Below, in pieces: positions 22,261-32,440 of a stretch of 64,000 nucleotides of DNA. Source of the DNA: Leishmania mexicana MHOM/GT/2001/U1103 (Eukaryota; Euglenozoa; Kinetoplastea; Trypanosomatida; Trypanosomatidae); NCBI RefSeq assembly GCF_000234665.1, contig NC_018317.1, positions 405,285-469,284 on the forward strand. The letters are read 5' to 3'. The notes under the pieces are model-generated. The model saw only the letters and a program-made list of their open reading frames with translations. It made no database searches and was not told the DNA's origin. The position numbers were made by a program, and so were the translations under genes. Position 1 is the stretch's first letter, and the number at the start of each line of letters is the position of its first letter.

Positions 22261-23658
22261 TTACAGGTTCACATCGCTCTCCTTAATTTCGCCAGCCTGT
22301 GGCATCTCAACATCACCAAAGGTCTGCGAAATGCTGCGGCCACGGCTGCGACGGCTGCTGCGACGCGTCGATAGAACAGCACTGGGCTCCTGGTAGGTGC
22401 CTTCTTTTTCATTCGGTTCCTCTATATCCGATGGCGGTCCTTGTGGTAAAAGGGTACTCTCGCCCATGTCGAAGTTCCTCTGGATGGGGTTGCCCATGGG
22501 GTTCTCTGACAGTGTGCCGTCTGCATACTGGCGGCGCTCTCCAACGCTGTAGATGCCAATCGCACCGATGGCCATGTCCTCAGGATCTTCCGGTTGGTTC
22601 GGATTAAAACCGCGACCGTAGCGCATCTGGCGACGCTGCACCTCCTGCTCGGGCGACAGCATGTGCTGCTGCGGTGTCAAACCCGGTGCGGCATATGGCT
22701 GCTGTGTCATCTTGGGCGGCTCGTCGCTGACCACGTACGCCTTGCCAACGCGCTCGCGTATGACCATCTGGAACAGTGGCGGCTCCTCCTTCGGCTTTAT
22801 CGAGGTGCAGCAGCAGTAGACGACGATGGCGAAGAGGATGACCAGGACGATGACAGCGATAATCAGGAAGATGAGCCACCAGTGCGACTGAGCCCAGGTG
22901 AGGGTTTTGAAGCCATTCACGAACTGCGGCTGCGGCATGCGGGTGGTGACGGGGGGACGCACTGGATAAAGCTGGTACTCACATACCATCATGTACTTTC
23001 CCGTCGGGTACGGGTCATTGTTCTTGGGCAGCAGCGGCACGTCCATGCGGAAAAGTCCGTTGGTCACGGTATCGTAGCTGGCGGCGCCGCCAAAGTGCCC
23101 ACGCGGGTACGGTTTATCGGCCGGGTGATCAGGGTTCCAGGTGAATTGCTGGAACTGATTGAGAATCTGGCTGGATTCGGTTTTCCACCGGTAGAGGCCG
23201 ACCCAGTACGCCGTGCCGGGCTCGCCGCCGTAGGAGTACATGTCGTAGAAGCCGTAGCGCCAGCGGTAGTAACAGTTGTCGCTGTTCGGTGCCGTGGTTC
23301 CCGGGACGAGCTCTGCACACTTCGTGCCGGGCAGGGACGGCGCCGCGCTGGAGCCGGTGTAGATGGTGCTATCCCTTCCGCCACCGTTGACACGCATCCA
23401 GTACGCAACCTCATTGCTAAGAAGAGTGTTCGCGTCGCTGGCCGGGACGCCCCCAGCGTCGAAGCACACTTCCTCCGTAGTAAAGTACGTGACTTCTATG
23501 CCAGAGCTTGCAAGAGATCTGGCGCCATAAGACATGTGCCCCTTCATCTGCAGCGACAGCAGACCGGGTAGACCCTGCGCACGGGCCACCTCTGCAATAC
23601 CGCTCAGCGTGAGCAGCACCAGCAACGCCGCCGAAGGGAGAGCGGCAAACGACTGCAT
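22261..23658 (-). CDS. Type I surface membrane protein, C-type-lectin-like ectodomain (paralog B)
   Basis: 465 residues: signal peptide 1-27 (ending AEVARA), ectodomain to about 255, TM segment 259-283 introduced by SHWW, three cysteines just inside the membrane (282-284, possible palmitoylation), and a tail of about 180 residues with Pro/Gln-rich and Arg/Ser-rich parts. Ectodomain cysteines are at 65, 114, 129 and 226. AYWVGLYRW (150-158) looks like the WIGL core of C-type-lectin-like domains, and MMVCEYQ (223-229) like its last strand. It is a paralog of the gene 3 kb downstream, which shares cysteine order and the CYxRW motif. The open frame extends far upstream, but only through UTR-like low complexity; the ATG at 23658 is the one followed by a signal peptide. 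The ligand is unknown. Confidence 0.75.
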   Translation of the reverse strand: MQSFAALPSAALLVLLTLSGIAEVARAQGLPGLLSLQMKGHMSYGARSLASSGIEVTYFTTEEVCFDAGGVPASDANTLLSNEVAYWMRVNGGGRDSTIYTGSSAAPSLPGTKCAELVPGTTAPNSDNCYYRWRYGFYDMYSYGGEPGTAYWVGLYRWKTESSQILNQFQQFTWNPDHPADKPYPRGHFGGAASYDTVTNGLFRMDVPLLPKNNDPYPTGKYMMVCEYQLYPVRPPVTTRMPQPQFVNGFKTLTWAQSHWWLIFLIIAVIVLVILFAIVVYCCCTSIKPKEEPPLFQMVIRERVGKAYVVSDEPPKMTQQPYAAPGLTPQQHMLSPEQEVQRRQMRYGRGFNPNQPEDPEDMAIGAIGIYSVGERRQYADGTLSENPMGNPIQRNFDMGESTLLPQGPPSDIEEPNEKEGTYQEPSAVLSTRRSSRRSRGRSISQTFGDVEMPQAGEIKESDVNL

Positions 23659-25512
23659 CGATCTCTGTCCAGCGTTTTCCGGGTGGGGGGGTTCCCCTTT
23701 CTTTGGCGGGGGAGGGGGGAAGCAATATGCACAAGGGGGAAAGGAAGGGAGTCCGTGCGCCGCACACACACAGGCAAAGCAGCAGCAGCAAAAAGTAAGG
23801 GAAAAAAGCGCACGACAAGGGCACCCGAGATGGCCACGACTGGGTGCGGTGCGGGGACGGCGATGCTGCTGATGTGGTGTGACGGTCGCGAAGAAGGATG
23901 CAAGCGGTGTGGGAGGGGGAGGGGGAGGACGAAACACAAGCGAAATAAAAAAATAACAACGACTGGAAACGGGGTCGAATGATGTGCGGTTACGTGCCTC
24001 ACTCAGGCACACACACACACACACAGTACTGTGAATGAAAAAGGAATAGGTTATACGCGCATCCATACATAAACATGCGTAGAACCGATTGAGGGAAGGA
24101 GGGGGAGGGGAGTGGGCACACAAAGTCGAATGTGGGACACGACGACAGGGACAGAGAGGGGGTGGGGGGTCCAGAGGGATGTTGCACTGATTGAAGGAGA
24201 ACACGACGGCCGGGCAACTATGGGTAGGAAGGGATGAGCAGATTCGGTGAGCGCGTGAGCGGGACACGTGCACACACAGCGGAAGAGAGAGAAAGACGGT
24301 GAGAAAAGACGGCAAGGGGATATATATAGAGAGAGATGTAGGGTTGAAAGCACGGAGGAGCGTTGTGGGATATCGGGTACAGACACACACACACACATGG
24401 GCTGATGAAAATGAATGTGGGTGGAGGTGGGGAAAAGGTACCGGGGGTGGGGAGGGAGGAGGGGGCGGTGCCGCCTCCTCCAGCCCTTCCCGTGCGCGCG
24501 CCGGGTGCGCCACCACGGCACAGCCTTGCGCTTTGTGGCTGCTTCATCGTCCGCCACTGGAACCATCATGTATGTTTTTTTTTTCCTGCACTCGTCCTCA
24601 TCACAAAAACCCTCACGTTTCCTGACACATATACGTTGGCCCGCTACCGCAAAGGTGTTTCCTGCCGTCAAGCAGAGACTGTGTGTGTGTGTGTGTGTGC
24701 GTGTGTTTACCTTGGTGTGGGTGAATGCGTGAACGTTTTCTTTGCCTTGCTTCTCTAACGTCCTCTTCGTCACTCCTCAACGACCCTGCAACCCGTGCGT
24801 TGTTGCCGGATTCGCTGTGCCCTCTTCTCCCTTCTTTTTCCATCTCGCCCCTTTTCTCCAGCGATGAGGGCAGAGAGCGACGCAAACGATGTTTCACCAT
24901 CACCGATGCACGGACGCAGCGAAGATGGTGGTGGTGGAGAGATCGATCCCTTCCGCCTTTCACAGGCTTGCCCCGGTACATCCTCTTTCTTTCTTCGCTA
25001 GGGAATGTATCAGAATGCGTCCCAGTTTGAGGAAGGGGGGAGGGAGAAGGACGGTAAGACTCAGTGCGCCTCCCGCTCGCTCTGCCAAAGTTCTCTCTCT
25101 CTCTGTCTGTTGCGCCCCCCCCTCCCTCACCTTCCTACTTCACCACCACCACCACCATCGCTTCCCTCAGTGCGCTCTCCATTCACCTTCGCTGTTGTTG
25201 TTGCACACCTGGCGGACGTACAACGAAAAGAACGAGATGACGGAAGGGCGGGCGAGAGTCGGGGAGGCGAGGGAGGGGGAGGGGGGGGAGGCGATTGCAT
25301 AGGAAAGCACTACTGCCCCGGCGTGCCACCACCAGCACTACCGCCCTCCCTCCTCCATGTGCAAAGCACCGCCAGCAGAGCCAAAGAAAAAGAGAGGACG
25401 CTCACTCACCACCAGCCGTGCCCCCGCCAAGGAGAGGCACCGCTTCCCTTCGTCGTTCGCGTCTCTCTCGTTGTCTGTGCAACCTGCCCCTCAAGTATTT
25501 GGCGTGTCTTGG
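23659..25512. other. Intergenic spacer
   Basis: Contains CA and TG runs (about 24008-24025 and 24680-24710), a G-rich purine segment near 24430-24475 and T/A runs. No gene supported; the long frame continuing upstream of 23658 is pyrimidine-tract coding noise. Confidence 0.55.
24680..24710. repeat. (TG)n microsatellite
   Basis: Direct TG/GT run with one CG interruption in the spacer. Confidence 0.9.
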
Positions 25513-27003
25513 TTAGATGCCCAGCACACTCAACGTGCTGCAGATGGCCTGTGCCCAACAGTAGATGTCGTACCGCGTGTTGGCGTCGTTGAGCACGAGC
25601 GGCCAGCGGAGACTGTCAGGGCTGGGGCTGCCGCTGCTTGCATACGAGGTGGCCAGGAACACGATACCGGCGAACGTTACGTCACCCACCAGCATTGCCG
25701 CCATTTTCGCAACGTGCGAGTCGATGAGCCGTGTCGGCTGACGGCGTCGACGCCGTTTCGACAACGCCGGAGTGCTGGGATCGACAGCAGCTGGGGCACT
25801 AGTGCTGGTACTTGCGGAAGGTAGTGGCGGAGCAGCAGCAGCTGCTGCAGCTGTGGGTGCTGCGGTCTTTGCCTTTGAGTTTGGAGGCGATGACGCGGCG
25901 TAAAATCCACGCGTCTCTGCAGTAGACGTGTGCCGCGCCAGCCACCACAGCCCCGCAGCAATGCGCAGCGGCAAGCGTGGGAGAAGCGACACAATGAAGT
26001 AACCCCGAGGCGAGAGCGAAGCCCAGACGCTGTCCGCCAGCGCGTGCTGCGACGATAACGGCGATGATGAGGGCAGCGTCGCAGATCCGTTGCGCCACTC
26101 TGCATGCAGCGGCTGTGTGAACCCTGCGAGGCGCTGCCAGAGCGTCTGCACAGCCCCGAAACAGGGAAACAGCCGTGACCACACACCAGCCGCAGAGACA
26201 CCGAAGCTGTAAAGACCATAGGTGGAGTTCACGGCCGGCGATGGTGGCGCCGCGGTCGTGAAAAGCGAGTCCGACGCGAACGCGCTGAGGAGCGACCTCG
26301 GCGACACGTCCTTCGCGCCATCCACCGCGGGCGGCGCTCCGAAGGGAACGGCGTAGTCGACTGCCCGGCAGCCGGCGTACAAGACGATAAAGGACGCGAC
26401 AGAGACGAGGCAGCTCGTGGTCGCGGCTCGCAGCACGACCACGCCGTACTGACACACAGCGGCCCGGCTGCAGGTCCGAATAAATTGTACATTAGGCGCG
26501 CGCTGCGCCGCCAGGACCTGGTACGCAAACGGCGACACCACCCACGAGTGGTGATGACCAACACGAAGCGCAAAGATGGAGGCCGGCTGTTGCGATGAGG
26601 ATCGTGACGACCTTGCCCACAGTGCCGGTGCATCATCATCGGCGTCGCCTTCTGCCTCCCTCGCGTCCTTCGCATTACTCTTGTACGAGATGGATATGCC
26701 ACCTTCCTCTGCCGGGTCGATCAGCACGCCGTCCGCCTCCGCTCCGTCAAAGAGCTCCTCCCGCTGCACCGCGTCCTTCGCTAGGTTCACCAGCTCTGCC
26801 CGGTACCGGTGCGCCACCACTCGGGCCACCTGGTACACAACCGGGGTGGCTGCCAGTGCTATACCCGTCGCCACCGCGTGCCAGCGAAGAACATGCTTCA
26901 CATCGCGTACAAACAGACTCGCCGCTTGCTGTGCCTGACCACTGCCGTCGAAAGCGCTTTCGGCAGCAGCAGCGGCGGCGGCGGCGACATCCACGCCCCC
27001 CAT
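25513..27003 (-). CDS. Multi-span membrane protein, unknown function
   Basis: 496 residues from MGGVDVAAAAAAAAESAFDG; the codon just upstream is GTG, so the ATG at 27003 is taken. Hydrophobic segments lie at about 42-63, 185-215, 335-355 and 433-455. Between them are an acidic loop (100-128), an Ala/Ser/Pro-rich low-complexity loop (about 375-415) and a basic patch KRRRRRQPTR near 418-427 just before the last membrane segment. I recognise no family. The pattern of few membrane spans with large polar loops would suit a mitochondrial or glycosomal membrane protein, but nothing in the sequence decides this. Consistent codon use and the length of the frame support a real gene. Confidence 0.65.
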   Translation of the reverse strand: MGGVDVAAAAAAAAESAFDGSGQAQQAASLFVRDVKHVLRWHAVATGIALAATPVVYQVARVVAHRYRAELVNLAKDAVQREELFDGAEADGVLIDPAEEGGISISYKSNAKDAREAEGDADDDAPALWARSSRSSSQQPASIFALRVGHHHSWVVSPFAYQVLAAQRAPNVQFIRTCSRAAVCQYGVVVLRAATTSCLVSVASFIVLYAGCRAVDYAVPFGAPPAVDGAKDVSPRSLLSAFASDSLFTTAAPPSPAVNSTYGLYSFGVSAAGVWSRLFPCFGAVQTLWQRLAGFTQPLHAEWRNGSATLPSSSPLSSQHALADSVWASLSPRGYFIVSLLPRLPLRIAAGLWWLARHTSTAETRGFYAASSPPNSKAKTAAPTAAAAAAAPPLPSASTSTSAPAAVDPSTPALSKRRRRRQPTRLIDSHVAKMAAMLVGDVTFAGIVFLATSYASSGSPSPDSLRWPLVLNDANTRYDIYCWAQAICSTLSVLGI

Positions 27004-28402
27004 CACAAAAGAGGGACGCTACGCTTGACTATCGATAGATCGGCCACACGCGCCCTTTTTTTTCGCCTCTTCTGTCGAATGGCGATGTTTGCAGACACAC
27101 GGCGCAGCGGCAAGTCGCACCGGGCCGGCACAACGAAGAGGAGGCTCGAGAGAGAGAGACAGCGAGAGAGCGCAGCAGACCCCCTCTCTCATCCCACACA
27201 AGCCCACACGCGCGCGCGCACAGGAACACGGAACTCTGAGAGAGCCACACGTGAAAAAGGCGCGGGCGGGTGGTGGGGCGATGGTGCGCGGCGGGGCCGA
27301 TTATGGCGGAAAAAACGAGGTGGTGGATAGTCTCGGGTACACCGCTGAGAGAGCGCTATGTTCTACGGACCTAAGAACGCACAAAAGGAGAGCCGAGAGA
27401 GGGGGGGGGGGCGCGGGGGGCGGGGAGGAGCAGGGCGGACGCAGATATAGTGGAGGTGACGCACTCACGCATACGGAGACAGACAGACAGCAAACACAAG
27501 GGAGGGGATGGTGTCACGAGGTCAAAGATGATGTGCGTGGGTGTACGTGTACGTGCCGGCACCCTCGTTAACTGGAGGGCCCGTGCGCCGCCGTATATAT
27601 ATATATATATATGTGTGTGTGCCTGTGCGCATGTCAGTGGAGCGAGGAGAAACGACGACGTCGGGGGTTGGGGGTTAAAGGCGAAATGTGCGACGGAACG
27701 ATGGACAGCCCATGTTAGCGAGTGCAGGGAGCGAAAAAAAAATGAGAGGGCGCGTACATTTAGGGGGAGGTGGAGGGTGTGTGTGTGTGTAGCGAAGGTA
27801 CCCCAAGGAGGCAGACGCCGAAGAGGTCGGTAGAGGATGAATGTGAGGAAGATCTAGTGGCAGGAGAGAGGGAGCGAGGGGAGCGCGAAGTGGCGGGCAG
27901 GGGCAGTGGAGAGTGCCACCTCCCGCCAAACACAGCTCCACCAACGTAACATCAGCACCGCCTTCAGCGGGCATCGACGCGTCTTTCGTTGTGGTTGTTC
28001 TCTTCTTCTCCAAGACGGGATGAGGAGGTCGGGGGGGGGGGAGAGTGGTGGAGGATGTGTTCACTGCAGCCACCGCTGCCGCCATACACACAGATGCAAG
28101 CGTGCGGAACCACCCCTCCTCAACCGCCCCCCATTTGAAACGAGCACGATAGCAAAGCAGAAAAGGAGAAATGCGCGTGAGGGAGACGCACCGGTGCCAT
28201 GTGGCAGAGGTGCGTCCGTGCGCGGTTTTCGTATGCGTGTGTCTCAATCACCTCCCGTGGAGGGGGGAGGGGGGGGGGCTGCCGAAGAGACGACTACCCG
28301 GCCAGTCACGCAGCGCGGTCGACGGGGGAAGAACAGAGCTGTGCATCACATGGTGTGGGTGGGGGGGGCGCGCGGTCAGCAGCCATACCGACGAGAGATG
28401 CA
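27004..28402. other. Intergenic spacer
   Basis: Contains a TA run at about 27594-27612 running into GT, G runs (27401-27422, 28030-28040, 28258-28278) and purine tracts. No gene supported. Confidence 0.55.
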
Positions 28403-31400
28403 TCATTCGGGAACACCGGCGGCACCAGGGGGTAGAGCTTCCTGGGACGTATCGGCCCGCGGCTCGCGAACGCACGGAGCTTCCCTCATGCTAGCAGAAG
28501 GGCTGTCACCGATGGCCTCGTCGCCATGGCGCGTGCCATCACCATCGTCACTCCCACCGTGAAGAGCAGAGAGCGGCGGCGGCGGCGAAGCTGGAGCATC
28601 TGCTGGAAGTCGAGTGGCCATGCGACCCTCCCTCGCAGGCGTAGACAACGGAGACAAAGAGTTTGCCGAACATCGTGGCATACGAGCGGTCTCCGTGTCT
28701 ACCGCGCGCACCACCTCCAGCGCGACGTGCGCACGGTTCATTGTGAGCGGGCTGTCGGCACCCATCCGCGTTGGAGTACTTAAGGTGGTGGCGATATGGG
28801 CTGCAGTGGCGTTTAGCGTTGGCACTGGCCGCACTTCATCATCAACGCCGGGGCTTGACCACAGCTCGGCTGAAGCTCTCGCGGCGACAGCATCATCAGC
28901 AGCGCCACCGGCGACGATGTCGGCAGAAGAAAACGCACGACTCCCACCATCGGCGCTGTCGCCGACACGCCAGCCCAGTGCTTCGCCGGGTCTGGTCCCC
29001 ACCGAATCCCTCTCGATTTCGGGTATGGGGGCAGTGGTTGACCGCGACCGTGCAGAATGCAGCGAGTCTGCCCCCACGTCAGGAACGTTCACCCCCTTCC
29101 TATCGGCTGCGGAAGACAGCACGGGCGCAGGGGCAGTGGCGCCGAGATCGCCGTGAGCTGGCGCGCTGTAGGGCCGACACGCGACTGAGCCTGCGCCTCC
29201 ATTTCTTGCATTGCCCCATTGCATGCCTGCCTTGGAGTGGAACGGTTCCTCAGCAGCAACCGGCGATGCCGTTGCAGGAGCGACGGCGGTGCCCTCACAG
29301 GGGAGTCCATCGCCATGGGATGTGGCTCCTGCCGAGCCCTCTTCAGCCTCCGCTGCGCTCGCCTTCATCGACGCAACTTGGGCCACCTTCGGCAGTAGAG
29401 TCGCCGCCACGGCTGCGAGCGCGTCCTGCGATGCGGCGGTGTGCACCGGCGGAAGCGGCGGTGGCGTCGACGCGCGCTTCGCCAGGCTGCTGTGCTCCAC
29501 CTTCGCACCACCTACCTCTTCTTCCACCCCGTACTCCACCAGGAGAGCGGAGGATGTGGAGGGACGGTGCCCATCATACGACGCCGGAGTTGGATGCTGC
29601 CCGCTGCGCCGCGCCAACGTCCGCGCGCGAAGTTCGGCGTTCGCGGCCGTCCTCCGCGCCTCGTAGGAGCGGATCTCCGTCACCGCCACCTGCGCCTCTG
29701 AACGTATGGCTACCATAACGATAGCCAAGATGTCATCCACAGCAACGACGCCGCTGCTGCCGCTGCCGTCAGCGTCCAATGCCTCACCTGCCCCCTTGAC
29801 ATCATCTCCCTCGTCGACTGTCGGCAAAGACCGCCGGCCTCCAGGTCGCGAGCGCCGCTCGAGAGAGGAAAGCTGCAGCAGCTGCTCTTCCACCTGGTTG
29901 TACACAGCGTTCAGCGTGCGCTTGATGCGCTTGCACTGCTGCTGCACCGTCTCCTCCGGCACACGAACGTCAGCGTTAGCTTGAAGATGTTGCAGTTTCT
30001 CGTTCAGCTCCGTCAAGACGTCGATCTCAGCGCGCAACTGGCGTCGATCGCGGTCGTGGCGGAACTTGGCATCCTGCAAGGCCGTCTGCAGCGCAACCAC
30101 CTCTTGGTCCTTTTCCATCAGCTTCTCTCGCCACTTCATCACCACCGATTCGCCGCCGTCGCCGCCAGTGCCGCTTCCTTCCACCTCCAGCAACGTCGCC
30201 TGCCGGCCCTCTCGATAGCCTACCGCGTGACCGTCCGACCTGCCCGCGGCGTATCGCTCTTCGCTGACGCGCTCTAGTTCGTCACGATGCCGCGCATCGC
30301 GCTCCACCAGCCGCAGACGCATCTGCTCTGCCTCGTCCTTCCGCTGCTGAGCCCATATGTCCTGCTGCAGGCGCAGATCCCTCTCCAACCCCTGAGCGCG
30401 GTCAGACAAGCGGCCCATCGCCTCGAGCGCGCGTTGATAGTTCGCGTTCGCCTCCTCGAACTTTTGGCGGTGGCGCTCGATACTGGCGAGAAGCTCCTCC
30501 CGGTCCTTCAGGGAATCCTCGATGGCGACCTCCTCCTGCGGCGCCCGCCCGACCACCCTCCGCATGACACGCTCCAGCTCTGTGTTGTTGTGCTGCAGCT
30601 TTCCGTCAATGTCGAGGCGGTCAATCTTTTCGTACAAGGAGCCCAGCTGCGCCTGCACGCGAGTCAGTGCGCATTCTATGCTCTCCCACACTTGCTGCGA
30701 TGTCCCCTGCTGTGACGCGGTGGCGCTCGGAAGCGGCTGCTGTGGTTGCTGCTGCAGAAAGTGAAGGAGAAGTTGCTGGAGCAGCGGGTTCGTGGACAAC
30801 GCGTTGACAGCACCGGGAGCTGGTGGCGACTCCGCAGCAGGCGGTAGTGCAGACACAGAGACGCTGGTCGCGGCGGCAGCAGTAGCAGGTGCCGGAGGGG
30901 GCGGGGGCGGAAGTGGTGGTGCCAAGTCGGCAGCGGCAGTTGGAGTGGACGGCTCCGGCGTGCCAATGGGGGATGAGGCGGCCTGCAGACACGTCATGTA
31001 GATCACCGCCGGGGTGTTGAGAGCGAGCTGGGGGGCACTTTTGCCAGTGTGGTCCGACCGGCGAGAATCGACCCGCGACTTCGGCCGCCGCGCGCGCGTG
31101 TCTTCTGGCGTCAAGAAGACAAGCCGCGACTCACCTGTTCGCATGCCCACCAGTGCAGCAGCAGCGGCGTCCCACAGAGTCCCATCCGTGGCCGTCACAG
31201 TTCGCGGTGCCGACGGCGGCACCGCCTCGACGCAGCTGCCTGGAACGCAGTAGAGGGTTTCCCGGCTCACGCGACGCAGCGCCCACGTTTGCCAGCAGAT
31301 GGTCGCCGGTACATCTGGCCGGACCACGCCCGACGCGCCATCGGCAGCACTGGCTGCCGCCTTGTCCGTTTTGGAAGGTGGCGAGGTGGGCAATGTGCGC

Positions 31401-32440
31401 ACGGATGGAACAGATGTCGACGTGGTGCCCGTGCGCTGTGCCAGCGCGGCCGCGTACTGTGCAACGGTGTAGGTGGAGACGAGGAAGCGGCTCGCCTTGT
31501 CGCGGTCAGGAAACATACACGTCCACCAGCACCCGCTGCCGCCCCCACCCGCGGCGGACCTCTCAGAGGAGCTTCCTCCACGGATACCAGCGCAGCCGAT
31601 GTCGAAAAAGGTGAGGTACTGTGGCTGAGCAGCGTCTTGACGCAGTTGCAGCGAGTCGCTAGAAAACACAGCGTCGGTGGCGTCGAGAGCAACGCGACAG
31701 AGCACCTGGCGGTTGCTGCTGATGAGCAGCAACGTGGGACCGCCGGCCGCCCCATTTGACGCAGCGACAGCCTCTTGCTGTTCGCGGAGGTGTCGGCGCA
31801 CAGCAGCTGACGGTGGTGAAGCAGCAGAGGTGGTGGCTGCGGAGGCAGTAGCAAGGGGCACGCATAGCGCCAGCATACACGTGCCGCTGTAGAGGGAGTC
31901 ACGGTACGCTTGTATTACCGCGTGCTCGGCTGTGATAAGCCCCGCCGCCACTTCACCCGTGGCAGCTGCAAGAGCAGTGGCGGCGCCGCCTGCGGCCCCC
32001 GAGCCGCCATTGCCATCGTAATCGAAGTGCGGCGCGAAGAAGGCCGCGGCTTCTGTGGCACCACTGCCGGTATCGACTGAAGCGCCGTTTGCAACATTTC
32101 TGGCAGCGGCTGCCTGCGTAGCTGAGGGCGGACTTAGTGCGCTGGAGATTCCTCGCATCGACAACGGCGTAGGGCCTGCGCCGAAGAGCTGTGAGAGGTT
32201 TTGACGAGTGGCTGTCACCTTGCCGGGCTCGGGAAGCTGCACTGCTGCTGTGGTTCTCCTGTCAGTGTTGAGGCTTGAGGAGTGGAGCTGCGACGCCGCA
32301 CCCGCAGACAGCGGATCCTTCGTCAGGCGTGAGCCTGATGTTCCAGACATGGTTTGATCACCGGCACCCGCAGCCGCGAGGCTGAAGACATCGGTGCTGT
32401 CCTCGTCACTGTCGGACGGGAAAAGAGCACGCCGGTTCAT
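28403..32440 (-). CDS. FKBP15-like protein (WH1-like + degenerate FKBP-like + coiled coil)
   Basis: 1345 residues. After a disordered N-terminus comes RQNLSQLFGAG (79-89), which resembles the ASLFG motif near the start of FKBP15. A WH1/PH-like region (about 175-330) ends in WWTCMFPDRDKASRF. An FKBP-like region (about 380-450) retains WDAAAAALVGMRTGESRLVFLTPEDT, the counterpart of the WE..L.GMK.GGKR.L..PP segment of FKBPs. The usual active-site aromatics are not evident, so it is probably not a prolyl isomerase. A long coiled coil (about 590-880) ends with an RIKRTLNAVYNQ segment that also matches FKBP15. The tail of about 450 residues is low complexity. Animal FKBP15 (WAFL) acts on early endosomes and actin; a similar membrane-trafficking or cytoskeletal role here is inference. 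Confidence 0.7.
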   Translation of the reverse strand: MNRRALFPSDSDEDSTDVFSLAAAGAGDQTMSGTSGSRLTKDPLSAGAASQLHSSSLNTDRRTTAAVQLPEPGKVTATRQNLSQLFGAGPTPLSMRGISSALSPPSATQAAAARNVANGASVDTGSGATEAAAFFAPHFDYDGNGGSGAAGGAATALAAATGEVAAGLITAEHAVIQAYRDSLYSGTCMLALCVPLATASAATTSAASPPSAAVRRHLREQQEAVAASNGAAGGPTLLLISSNRQVLCRVALDATDAVFSSDSLQLRQDAAQPQYLTFFDIGCAGIRGGSSSERSAAGGGGSGCWWTCMFPDRDKASRFLVSTYTVAQYAAALAQRTGTTSTSVPSVRTLPTSPPSKTDKAAASAADGASGVVRPDVPATICWQTWALRRVSRETLYCVPGSCVEAVPPSAPRTVTATDGTLWDAAAAALVGMRTGESRLVFLTPEDTRARRPKSRVDSRRSDHTGKSAPQLALNTPAVIYMTCLQAASSPIGTPEPSTPTAAADLAPPLPPPPPPAPATAAAATSVSVSALPPAAESPPAPGAVNALSTNPLLQQLLLHFLQQQPQQPLPSATASQQGTSQQVWESIECALTRVQAQLGSLYEKIDRLDIDGKLQHNNTELERVMRRVVGRAPQEEVAIEDSLKDREELLASIERHRQKFEEANANYQRALEAMGRLSDRAQGLERDLRLQQDIWAQQRKDEAEQMRLRLVERDARHRDELERVSEERYAAGRSDGHAVGYREGRQATLLEVEGSGTGGDGGESVVMKWREKLMEKDQEVVALQTALQDAKFRHDRDRRQLRAEIDVLTELNEKLQHLQANADVRVPEETVQQQCKRIKRTLNAVYNQVEEQLLQLSSLERRSRPGGRRSLPTVDEGDDVKGAGEALDADGSGSSGVVAVDDILAIVMVAIRSEAQVAVTEIRSYEARRTAANAELRARTLARRSGQHPTPASYDGHRPSTSSALLVEYGVEEEVGGAKVEHSSLAKRASTPPPLPPVHTAASQDALAAVAATLLPKVAQVASMKASAAEAEEGSAGATSHGDGLPCEGTAVAPATASPVAAEEPFHSKAGMQWGNARNGGAGSVACRPYSAPAHGDLGATAPAPVLSSAADRKGVNVPDVGADSLHSARSRSTTAPIPEIERDSVGTRPGEALGWRVGDSADGGSRAFSSADIVAGGAADDAVAARASAELWSSPGVDDEVRPVPTLNATAAHIATTLSTPTRMGADSPLTMNRAHVALEVVRAVDTETARMPRCSANSLSPLSTPAREGRMATRLPADAPASPPPPLSALHGGSDDGDGTRHGDEAIGDSPSASMREAPCVREPRADTSQEALPPGAAGVPE

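Noticed and set aside
22594..23571. 325-residue plus-strand frame that could suggest a strand switch
   Set aside because: It is the antisense of the lectin-like paralog B gene; a GC-rich gene readily leaves its complement open.
22261..24516. Longer 751-residue version of lectin-like paralog B
   Set aside because: The extra 286 residues are C/P/S/H-rich leader noise; the signal peptide begins at 23658.
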